5,366 bases of DNA from Myxococcales bacterium (lineage in GTDB: Bacteria > Myxococcota_A > Polyangia > Fen-1088), in NCBI GenBank assembly GCA_003170035.1, contig PMZX01000364.1, positions 629 through 5,994 on the forward strand. The letters run 5' to 3'. How positions within the stretch are numbered: the first letter of the stretch is position 1; every line of letters begins with the position of its first letter. Below the pieces are notes generated by a model. That model had not been told where the DNA came from. It did no database searches and worked only from the letters and a program-made list of their open reading frames with translations. Made by a program: the position numbers and the translations under genes. Positions 1 through 5,110 of this stretch are shown piece by piece.

Positions 1-1
1 T

Positions 2-1762
2 GAAGACGGTCAGGTCGCGATCGCGGTCAATGGCGAGATCTACAACCACCGGGAGCTGCGCAGCGATCTGGAGAAGAAGGGACATCGCTTTCGCAGCCAC
101 TGCGATTCCGAGGTGGTGGCCCACCTGTACGAAGAGGTTGGCGATCGCGTGCCCGAGCTTCTGCGCGGCATGTTCGCTCTGGCCATCTATGACGGCAAAT
201 CCCGCCGGCTGCTGCTGGCGCGCGATCGTTTCGGGGAGAAGCCGCTGTACTACACCCAGCGGCCGGACGGGTTTGCCTTCGCATCCGAGCTGGCGGCTCT
301 GCTGGCTGATCCCGGAACCGACGCCGATGTCTCGCCCGCGGCCGTCGATCTGTACTTGTCGCTGCAATACGTTCCTGCGCCCGACACCATCTTCCGGCAG
401 GTGAAGAAGCTGCCGGCCGGCTGCCTGCTGGAGGTTGCCTGTGGCGGCGAGCCACGCGTGCGCCGCTACTACCATCTCAACTACCAGCCCACGCTACACG
501 CGCTTGACGAAACGGAAGCGGCGGAACGCGTGCGCGCGGCAGTCGAGGACGCGGTTCGCGTGCGTCTCATGTCGGACGTGCCGCTGGGTGCGTTTCTCTC
601 GGGAGGTCTGGATTCCTCCATCGTGGTGGCGTGCATGGCGCGCGCGACCAGCCGGCCGGTGCAGACCTTCTCGGTGGGCTTCGTGGGCACCGAGCTGGAC
701 GAGCTACCCTTCGCACGCATCATCGCGCAGCGTTTCGGCACCGACCACCATGAGCTGGTGGTCGACCCCGACATGACTCGCCTTCTGCCCAGCATCGTCC
801 GGCACCACGGCGAGCCCTTCGCTGACACCTCGACTTTGCCCACGCGCTATCTGTGCGAGATGACCCGCAAGCACGTCACCGTGGCGCTGTCAGGTGACGG
901 CGGCGACGAGGCCTTCGGGGGCTACCGCCGCTATGGCTGGGGCGAGTTGGCGGCCCGGCTGTCGTCCTGGCCCCGCCCCCTGGCCTTTCTTGCGCGCAAG
1001 GCTGTGCAAGGGATGCCGGGCGCCCGCGCGCACGCGATTCGCGTGTTCGGCCGTCGCCTGGCCGAAGACGATGCCGCACGCTACCTGTCGCTGATTTGCC
1101 ACTTTTCGCGCGAGGAGCAGAAGTCACTCTACGGGCCGAGGCTGCGCGATCAGCTGGTGTCCGATCCGGCGCACGCGCTCTTTCGCCAGCACCTGCAAGC
1201 CAGCGCGGCGTGCGACAACGTGAGCCGCTATTGCGATCTCGACGTCCACACCTACCTTCCTGACGACATCTTCGCCAAGGTGGACATTGCCAGCATGACC
1301 TTTGGGCTGGAGGCGCGGGCCCCGTTCGTCGATCACGCGGTGATGGAACTGGGCGCGGCCCTTCCCGGTCGTTTCAAGCTTCGTCGAGGCAAGGGCAAGG
1401 TCATCCTCAAGCAGGCCTTTGCCGACCTGGTGCCGCCCGAGATCCGCGGCCGGCGCAAGAAGGGGTTCGCGTCTCCCACGCGCGGCTGGTTTGCCGGACC
1501 CCTGCGTCCGTTTGCGCGCGAACTTCTGCTATCTCCCGAGGCGCGCCACCGAGATCTCTTTGACATAGGCGCGGTCGAACACCTGCTCGCTCGTCACGCG
1601 GCTGGCGAGGATCACGGTGAACGCATCTGGAACCTGGTGGTCCTGGAACAATGGCACCGCGAGCTGGTGGACAACCGTGCGCGCTTTCAGAGCGCGGTGG
1701 CCGGGACGGCGGACCATCTGGCAAGCGAGGCAGCGGCACGAACCCAGCCGGACACCCGTTGA
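2..1762 (+). CDS. asnB: Asparagine synthetase (glutamine-hydrolysing) / AsnB-family amidotransferase, 5'-truncated by window edge
   Basis: The visible 586 residues form a class II glutamine amidotransferase domain followed by an ATP-pyrophosphatase synthetase domain. The frame is open to the left edge. By comparison with E. coli AsnB about 65-70 residues are missing, including the N-terminal catalytic Cys. Visible residues 10-15 read NGEIYN (glutamine-binding Asn-Gly-Glu), and D35 in CDSEV matches the conserved Asp of the same pocket. FGEKPLYY follows. The PPi-loop SGGLDSS is at residues 200-206 (nt 599-619) and the second synthetase motif LSGDGGDEAFGGY starts near 296. The C-terminal motif PDDIFAKVDIASM and the following E-x-R-x-P-F-x-D segment are typical of the family. 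The family transfers ammonia from Gln to a carboxylate activated with ATP. In polysaccharide clusters paralogues are thought to amidate uronic acids rather than make asparagine. Its position upstream of a deacetylase and a GT4 makes glycan tailoring likely here, but the true substrate cannot be read from sequence. Family is certain; the symbol is a family name. Confidence 0.95.
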   Translation, partial: EDGQVAIAVNGEIYNHRELRSDLEKKGHRFRSHCDSEVVAHLYEEVGDRVPELLRGMFALAIYDGKSRRLLLARDRFGEKPLYYTQRPDGFAFASELAALLADPGTDADVSPAAVDLYLSLQYVPAPDTIFRQVKKLPAGCLLEVACGGEPRVRRYYHLNYQPTLHALDETEAAERVRAAVEDAVRVRLMSDVPLGAFLSGGLDSSIVVACMARATSRPVQTFSVGFVGTELDELPFARIIAQRFGTDHHELVVDPDMTRLLPSIVRHHGEPFADTSTLPTRYLCEMTRKHVTVALSGDGGDEAFGGYRRYGWGELAARLSSWPRPLAFLARKAVQGMPGARAHAIRVFGRRLAEDDAARYLSLICHFSREEQKSLYGPRLRDQLVSDPAHALFRQHLQASAACDNVSRYCDLDVHTYLPDDIFAKVDIASMTFGLEARAPFVDHAVMELGAALPGRFKLRRGKGKVILKQAFADLVPPEIRGRRKKGFASPTRGWFAGPLRPFARELLLSPEARHRDLFDIGAVEHLLARHAAGEDHGERIWNLVVLEQWHRELVDNRARFQSAVAGTADHLASEAAARTQPDTR

Positions 1763-1763
1763 A

Positions 1764-1783
1764 GGTGTGATCGCCGTCACACC
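1764..1783. promoter_or_regulatory. Perfect dyad TGTGA-N6-TCACA: CRP/FNR-type operator candidate or post-asnB hairpin
   Basis: The sequence GGTGTGA, six bases, then TCACACC is a perfect 7-bp inverted repeat starting two bases after the amidotransferase stop codon. Its core (1766-1781) equals the classical CRP consensus halves TGTGA and TCACA with the correct 6-bp spacer. It lies about 180 bp upstream of the deacetylase start, so it could be an activator or repressor site for the deacetylase-glycosyltransferase unit. The same bases in RNA could form a 7-bp hairpin, but no U-tract follows (AGGCCGGCC comes next), which weakens a simple intrinsic terminator. Which role applies is not decided by the sequence. 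Confidence 0.4.
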
Positions 1784-1935
1784 AGGCCGGCCACCACCAC
1801 GGTCGATCGCTCTCATCGGGTCCGCGCCTCGATCGCAAGAAAGCCAGTTCTTCCGAGACCTTCACCCTGTCATCCGCCCCCTTCCGGCTGGTTTTGCGGC
1901 CCAACTTGTACCCGTGTCGCGCCCCCCCCAAACCG

Positions 1936-1944
1936 TGCTAGGTT
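1936..1944 (+). promoter_or_regulatory. Possible extended -10 (TGC-TAGGTT) for the deacetylase operon
   Basis: TGCTAGGTT resembles an extended -10 (TGn plus a T-A-x-x-x-T hexamer) and sits in the intergenic gap just upstream of the start codon at 1960. A start site about 7 bases downstream would leave a leader of only about 9 nt, in keeping with the lack of any purine-rich Shine-Dalgarno before the ATG. No convincing -35 lies 16-18 bp upstream, because that space is filled by GC bases and an 8-C run (1922-1929). This is a weak call. The rest of the 1763-1959 gap holds a GGCCGGCC palindrome (1785-1792) and two copies of TCGATCGC (1803-1810, 1829-1836), and no gene that I can see. Confidence 0.22.
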
Positions 1945-1959
1945 GCGGCCCATAGCCAC

Positions 1960-2763
1960 ATGAAGTTCCGGCGGCAGCTTCGGGGCATCGCGCGTGCCCT
2001 GTTCCACCTGGCTCTGGTTGCCGGCCCCATCTGGGGTCTGGCGCGCGCGTCCCAAACGGCCGAGCGGGCGCTGTACGCCGTGCTCCTCGCGGGTGGCTTG
2101 GCCCTGTTGGTGTGGGCCGCCTTCGTCTACTGGCCCGGGTTCGACCCGCTCTTCCGCATTCCTTGGCGTGGTCCGCGCCGAGGCCGGCGCATGGCGATCA
2201 CGTTCGACGACGGGCCCAACGGCGACCAGACCATGACCGTGTTGCGCCTGCTCGAGCAACATCAGGCCAAGGCGACCTTCTTCATGATCGGCCAGAACGT
2301 CGAGCGTCAGCCCGAGCTGGCCCGGCAGGTCGCGGCCGCAGGTCATGCCGTCGGAAGCCACACCTACTCGCACCGGAAGCTGAACCAGGTCTCCTTGGCC
2401 GAGGCCGCGGAAGAGATCGATCGCGGCCACGCGGCCCTCGCCGCAGCCGGGGTTGCCGATGCGCGGCTCTTTCGGGCTCCCCACGGCCTCAAGACCTTCG
2501 CGGTGATGCGGCACCTGGTAAAGAGGGGGTTGCGGCTGATTGCCTGGACCGCGGGTGTTTATGACACCGACTGCCCGCACGCCTCGGTCATCGCACGCCG
2601 GGCGAGGCGCTGGATCCGGCCGGGAACCATCCTCCTGCTCCACGACGGAAAGATGGACCACGACCGCCGGCCCATGACCGAGGCGCTAGAAAGCGTGCTG
2701 CAGCTGGCACAAAGGCGTAGGATTCAGTTGGTTACCGTCCCCCAACTCCTCGGTTGGTCATGA
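1960..2763 (+). CDS. Membrane-anchored polysaccharide deacetylase (NodB/CE4 domain)
   Basis: This 267-residue protein is a carbohydrate esterase 4 deacetylase, which removes N- or O-acyl groups from sugars using a metal-bound water. Two hydrophobic segments (about 13-28 and 38-57) precede the catalytic domain (about 78-265). Motif 1 is TFDDGP at 81-86 (base D83, metal ligand D84). Motif 2 is HTYSH at 134-138, giving metal ligands H134 and H138. Motif 3 is RAPHG at 172-176. Motif 5 is LLLHD at 225-229 with H228. Motif 4 is present in variant form, W196 followed by GVYDTD rather than the classical D-x-D-x-x-D-W. Arg-rich stretches before the first (MKFRRQLRGIAR) and after the second hydrophobic segment (WRGPRRGRR) suggest by the positive-inside rule that both ends, and so the catalytic domain, face the cytoplasm. 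An in-frame TAG at 1939-1941 excludes any longer form. No Shine-Dalgarno is seen. It overlaps the following glycosyltransferase by ATGA. The substrate is unknown; a lipid-linked glycan intermediate or surface polysaccharide is likely from context. Confidence 0.93.
   Translation: MKFRRQLRGIARALFHLALVAGPIWGLARASQTAERALYAVLLAGGLALLVWAAFVYWPGFDPLFRIPWRGPRRGRRMAITFDDGPNGDQTMTVLRLLEQHQAKATFFMIGQNVERQPELARQVAAAGHAVGSHTYSHRKLNQVSLAEAAEEIDRGHAALAAAGVADARLFRAPHGLKTFAVMRHLVKRGLRLIAWTAGVYDTDCPHASVIARRARRWIRPGTILLLHDGKMDHDRRPMTEALESVLQLAQRRRIQLVTVPQLLGWS
2726..2757 (+). promoter_or_regulatory. Mutually exclusive small hairpins before the glycosyltransferase start
   Basis: Within the last codons of the deacetylase, CCAACT (2742-2747) can pair perfectly with AGTTGG upstream (2726-2731). 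Alternatively its CCAAC (2742-2746) can pair with GTTGG downstream (2753-2757), two bases before the glycosyltransferase ATG at 2760. No Shine-Dalgarno is visible for that ATG, so initiation probably depends on ribosomes ending at the overlapping TGA, and the downstream hairpin could enforce that coupling. The stems are short (5-6 bp) and may be chance. Confidence 0.22.
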
Positions 2764-3950
2764 TCAAGCGGCGCATCCTCTATGTGATCAAGAGCCTGCA
2801 GCAGGGCGGGACCGAGCGCCAGGTTCTGCGCATGCTGGAATTGCTCGATCCGGATCGCTTCGAGGTTGCCCTGTGCACGCTCGACCCCGAGATCCACTAC
2901 CCTGACGTCCCGGCCGGCCAGCCCCGCTTTGCGCTCGAGGCCAAGGGCGTGCAGGCGGTGCAGGCGTTGTCGGTGGTGATCGACGACTTCTGTCCCGACC
3001 TGATCCATTCGTTCCGGGACAACGTCAACCGCTGGGTGCGGGCGGCGTTGTCCCGTGTCGACCACGCTCCCGCATGGCTGATGTCGGTGCGAGGCCGGCC
3101 GGTACTCCCGTGGGATCTGTTCTGGTCGCGCATCATCTGCGGTCGCGCTCATCGCGTGGTGGTCAATTCCGTGGGGATCGAGCGGGTGCTGCGCAGATTG
3201 GGCGGAATCTCGCAGAAGAGAATCACCGTGATCCCGAATCTGCTCGATCCGGGAGAGTTTCATCCCCCGGGGCCCGGTGAACGGGCGGCGGCGCGCGACT
3301 ATCTCGGGCTTTCGCCAGACGCCTTTGTTTGGACGTTCCCCGCGCGAATCAGCTGGGTCAAGAACCAGTTGGGACTGCTGTGGTCGCTGTCCCTGCTGGT
3401 GCGGCGGGGCGCTTTGCCGAACGACACGGTCTTCCTGCTGGCCGGCCGCCGGCGCGATCGGGTTCCATCCGCTTTGCTGCCCAGGTTGGCGCGCGCGCTG
3501 GGTGTGGAGCGATACCTGCGCGTCCTGCCGCCGGAAAAGGATCCGCGGGTCTTGTACGCGGCTTCCGATGCGCTGGTGCTACCCTCGTGGGCCGAAGGCA
3601 TGCCCAATGCCGTGCTCGAGGCGCAACTGGCGGGGCTCCCGGTGGTGGTCACGCGCCAGGCGAATCGGGATGGTCTGGTCTCGGCAGGTCACTCGGGCCT
3701 CGTCGTCCGGACTGGCTCGCCACGCGCCCTGGCGGAAGGGATTGCGAATCTAATGTCCCTGTCGGAGATCGAACGCCGTGCGATGGGTGCGCGCGGCCGC
3801 GCGTCGTTGCTGGAACGGTTTCCGGTCGAGCCGATCATGGAACGACTGGCGCTTCTCTACGATGAGGCGATCGCGACTCGGTCGGCCCGCCCGGTCACGC
3901 TCTCGGCGGCGCGCCGAAGCGCACAGAAGCGGCGTTCCGCGGAAGGCTAG
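2760..3950 (+). CDS. Glycosyltransferase family 4 (GT-B fold)
   Basis: This 396-residue protein has the two-domain GT-B layout of retaining GT4 enzymes, which transfer a sugar from a nucleotide donor to a lipid-linked or growing glycan at the inner membrane face. The N-terminal domain starts ILYVIKSLQQGGTER (6-20), with the usual Gly-Gly-x-Glu acceptor-side loop. The hinge region is VIPNLLDPGEF (157-167). The donor domain carries ARISWVKNQ (195-203), where K201 fits the conserved basic residue, and the E-x7-E signature E279-E287 in PSWAEGMPNAVLEA, followed by AGLPVVVT. The ATG at 2760 overlaps the deacetylase stop (ATGA); the TTG at 2754 would add only two residues and is less likely. The tail (about 373-396) is basic and probably disordered. 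No signal peptide or membrane segment is evident, as expected for a cytoplasmic peripheral enzyme. Coupling to the deacetylase implies both act on the same glycan. Donor and acceptor cannot be told from sequence. Confidence 0.92.
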   Translation: MIKRRILYVIKSLQQGGTERQVLRMLELLDPDRFEVALCTLDPEIHYPDVPAGQPRFALEAKGVQAVQALSVVIDDFCPDLIHSFRDNVNRWVRAALSRVDHAPAWLMSVRGRPVLPWDLFWSRIICGRAHRVVVNSVGIERVLRRLGGISQKRITVIPNLLDPGEFHPPGPGERAAARDYLGLSPDAFVWTFPARISWVKNQLGLLWSLSLLVRRGALPNDTVFLLAGRRRDRVPSALLPRLARALGVERYLRVLPPEKDPRVLYAASDALVLPSWAEGMPNAVLEAQLAGLPVVVTRQANRDGLVSAGHSGLVVRTGSPRALAEGIANLMSLSEIERRAMGARGRASLLERFPVEPIMERLALLYDEAIATRSARPVTLSAARRSAQKRRSAEG

Positions 3951-3982
3951 TCGCGCGCGCGGGTCTGCCCCGCGAATCGCGA
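3951..3982. terminator. GC-rich nested dyad between convergent genes (possible two-way terminator)
   Basis: The gap between the convergent glycosyltransferase and lipoprotein genes is only 40 bp. It contains an inner perfect stem CGCGGG (3958-3963) with CCCGCG (3969-3974) around a 5-base loop, and an outer stem TCGCG (3951-3955) with CGCGA (3978-3982), separated by small asymmetric bulges. The structure starts directly after the glycosyltransferase TAG and ends 8 bp before the lipoprotein stop. It lacks a T-tract on either strand, so it is not a classical intrinsic terminator, but it is the only plausible one here. Confidence 0.4.
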
Positions 3983-3990
3983 TGTGAGGT

Positions 3991-4881
3991 CTAGGGAATG
4001 ACGATGGGCGTGAGGCACTCGAACTTGGTTTGCATGCGGAAGTGCGACTCGACGATGTGCCGTTCCGCATGGAAGATGTCCATGGGGTAGGTTTGTCCAA
4101 CGGTGATGCCAAGGCTGGCAGCCTGCTGATCGAAGTTGACCGTCCCGGTTTGCGCGTTGTGAATGCCGCCCAGGTCGATGACCTGCTGGTTGTTCACGTA
4201 CACGAACACGTCGTCATCGCCGATGAACGAAAAGGTTTCGCCGCCCTTGTAGACAAACGTCGTATGAATCTCGGTCGTGAAGGAATAGTTGTGCGTCTGG
4301 CCTTGGTTGCCGAACCCCTGGTTGTCGATGGGGAAGAAGGCCTGGTTGTTGAAGACCATGCTCCCGCTGGCATCAGGCGTGAGCGGAAGCTGGATCTCGA
4401 AGCGCATGTTGACGCCGTCGGTGTCGCGGTACCACTGGCTGAACGTATCCGCGCTCTGCACGGTCTGGATGCCGGCGGTGTTGCCAAAGACCGGTTTCTG
4501 GTCGGTGCCGAGCGTGCTGGCGGCTATCCCCTTTTCGGCGGTCTTGACCGCAGGCTCGAAGTCAGGGTGCTTGGTTGCGGCGCCCCCCGGGTCGCTGGCT
4601 GACGAGTCCCAGCCGCGAAAATCGCGGATCACGGCAATGACATAGTTGGGACAATTGCCTCCACCGCCTCCCCCTGCTCCCGTACTCCCCGACCCAGCCC
4701 CGGCTCCGCTCGTGCTAAGGGGGATCACGCCACCGCCGTTGGGGTTGACGCCGGACCCTCCTGTCCCACTCTGGCCATAGGGCACTGGCCCGCCGCAGGC
4801 CAGGAGAGTGGATGCAGCACCGATCGCAATCAGGAAGTGCCAGCTTCGATTCGATCGGCTCGGGCTTGGTGGGCGGGTCAT
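3991..4881 (-). CDS. Fibro-slime domain lipoprotein (PA14-like)
   Basis: This 296-residue secreted lipoprotein has a basic N-region, a hydrophobic core (about 14-27) and a lipobox LLAC with Cys29 as the lipidated residue. The next residues are Gly-Gly, with no Asp at +2. A Gly/Ser-rich low-complexity linker (about 30-76) leads to a fibro-slime domain (about 78-290). Diagnostic parts are IRDFRGW and HPDFE near its start, then FSFIGDDDVFVYVNNQQVID (217-236), DLGGIHNAQTG, and LGITVGQTYPMDIFHAERH (257-275). The family is a PA14-like beta-sandwich known from Dictyostelium extracellular proteins, Fibrobacter and myxobacteria, and is thought to act in adhesion or carbohydrate/matrix binding. The only cysteines after Cys29 are C77 and C289, which flank the domain and may form a disulfide. 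The ATG at 4881 is chosen over an in-frame ATG 16 codons upstream because a strong Shine-Dalgarno precedes it and the signal peptide then begins normally. It is convergent with the glycosyltransferase and lies downstream of hypF in the same direction, probably as a separate unit. The ligand is unknown. Confidence 0.9.
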   Translation of the reverse strand: MTRPPSPSRSNRSWHFLIAIGAASTLLACGGPVPYGQSGTGGSGVNPNGGGVIPLSTSGAGAGSGSTGAGGGGGGNCPNYVIAVIRDFRGWDSSASDPGGAATKHPDFEPAVKTAEKGIAASTLGTDQKPVFGNTAGIQTVQSADTFSQWYRDTDGVNMRFEIQLPLTPDASGSMVFNNQAFFPIDNQGFGNQGQTHNYSFTTEIHTTFVYKGGETFSFIGDDDVFVYVNNQQVIDLGGIHNAQTGTVNFDQQAASLGITVGQTYPMDIFHAERHIVESHFRMQTKFECLTPIVIP

Positions 4882-4884
4882 GTT

Positions 4885-4895
4885 GACCTCCTTAA
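4885..4895 (-). promoter_or_regulatory. Strong Shine-Dalgarno (TTAAGGAGGTC) of the lipoprotein gene
   Basis: On the minus strand TAAGGAGGT is nearly the full complement of the 16S rRNA 3' end, and GGAGGT ends four bases before the ATG at 4881. This fixes the start codon. It contrasts with the deacetylase and glycosyltransferase genes, which have no visible Shine-Dalgarno, and suggests high translation of the lipoprotein. Confidence 0.85.
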
Positions 4896-4900
4896 GATAG

Positions 4901-5038
4901 ACGACCGAAACCTGCTTTCGCGCAGGCAAGCTCGATCGGGCCGGCGCTCCTGCCAGGGCTGAAGGAGCACCGAAATACAGTCACGACCGAAACGTCCAAC
5001 GCCCTGTCTTCTCAAGTGTACTCCATCGGGCAGGGCGT
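4901..5038. promoter_or_regulatory. Upstream region of the lipoprotein gene: direct repeat and dyad
   Basis: The gap between the lipoprotein start and the hypF end (4882-5110) holds no gene that I can support. ACGACCGAAAC occurs exactly twice, at 4901-4911 and 4983-4993. Just outside the second copy is a perfect 8-bp dyad, ACGCCCTG (4999-5006) with CAGGGCGT (5031-5038), around a 24-base loop. Smaller overlapping dyads lie in the leader (CGAAA/TTTCG at 4906-4920 and CCTGC/GCAGG at 4911-4926). These could be operators, leader structure, or an end signal for hypF transcripts. I found no convincing sigma-70 or sigma-54 promoter. Confidence 0.3.
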
Positions 5039-5070
5039 GACTCAAGAAGTGTGGAGGCCAATCGGACCGT

Positions 5071-5110
5071 GTTCGGACCGGCATCCGTTTGTTCGTACAG
5101 GCATCCGTTT
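5071..5110. repeat. 20-bp tandem repeat, two copies, abutting the hypF stop codon
   Basis: Bases 5071-5090 and 5091-5110 are head-to-tail copies that agree at 18 of 20 positions; both end in GGCATCCGTTT and start GTTCG. A partial further copy of the first half (TCGGACCG) is seen at 5062-5069. The second copy ends exactly one base before the hypF stop codon (5111-5113). It looks like a local duplication; a regulatory or mRNA-end role is possible but unproven. Confidence 0.75.

Noticed and set aside
113..1762. GTG at 113 as the start of the asparagine synthetase
   Set aside because: The same frame is open to position 2 and encodes conserved amidotransferase residues (NGEIYN), so the gene begins outside the window.
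1407..1931. A 174-codon minus-strand frame spanning the end of asnB and the gap
   Set aside because: It has no domain or ribosome site and most of it is antisense to well-conserved synthetase sequence.
1870..2661. A 263-codon open frame on the minus strand opposite the deacetylase
   Set aside because: It is antisense to a gene with all the CE4 motifs, its product is Pro/Arg/Gly-rich with no recognisable domain, and long antisense frames are usual in GC-rich DNA.
4030..4602. A 190-codon open frame on the plus strand opposite the fibro-slime gene
   Set aside because: It mirrors the fibro-slime frame, has no recognisable domain or ribosome site, and the minus-strand gene is unmistakable.
4882..4929. 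A 16-residue N-terminal extension of the lipoprotein from the ATG at 4929
   Set aside because: The extension would cover the strong Shine-Dalgarno and put extra residues before a complete lipoprotein signal peptide.
4974..4999. Minus-strand promoter TTGGAC with TGTATT upstream of the lipoprotein gene
   Set aside because: The spacer is only 14 bp and each hexamer matches the consensus poorly.
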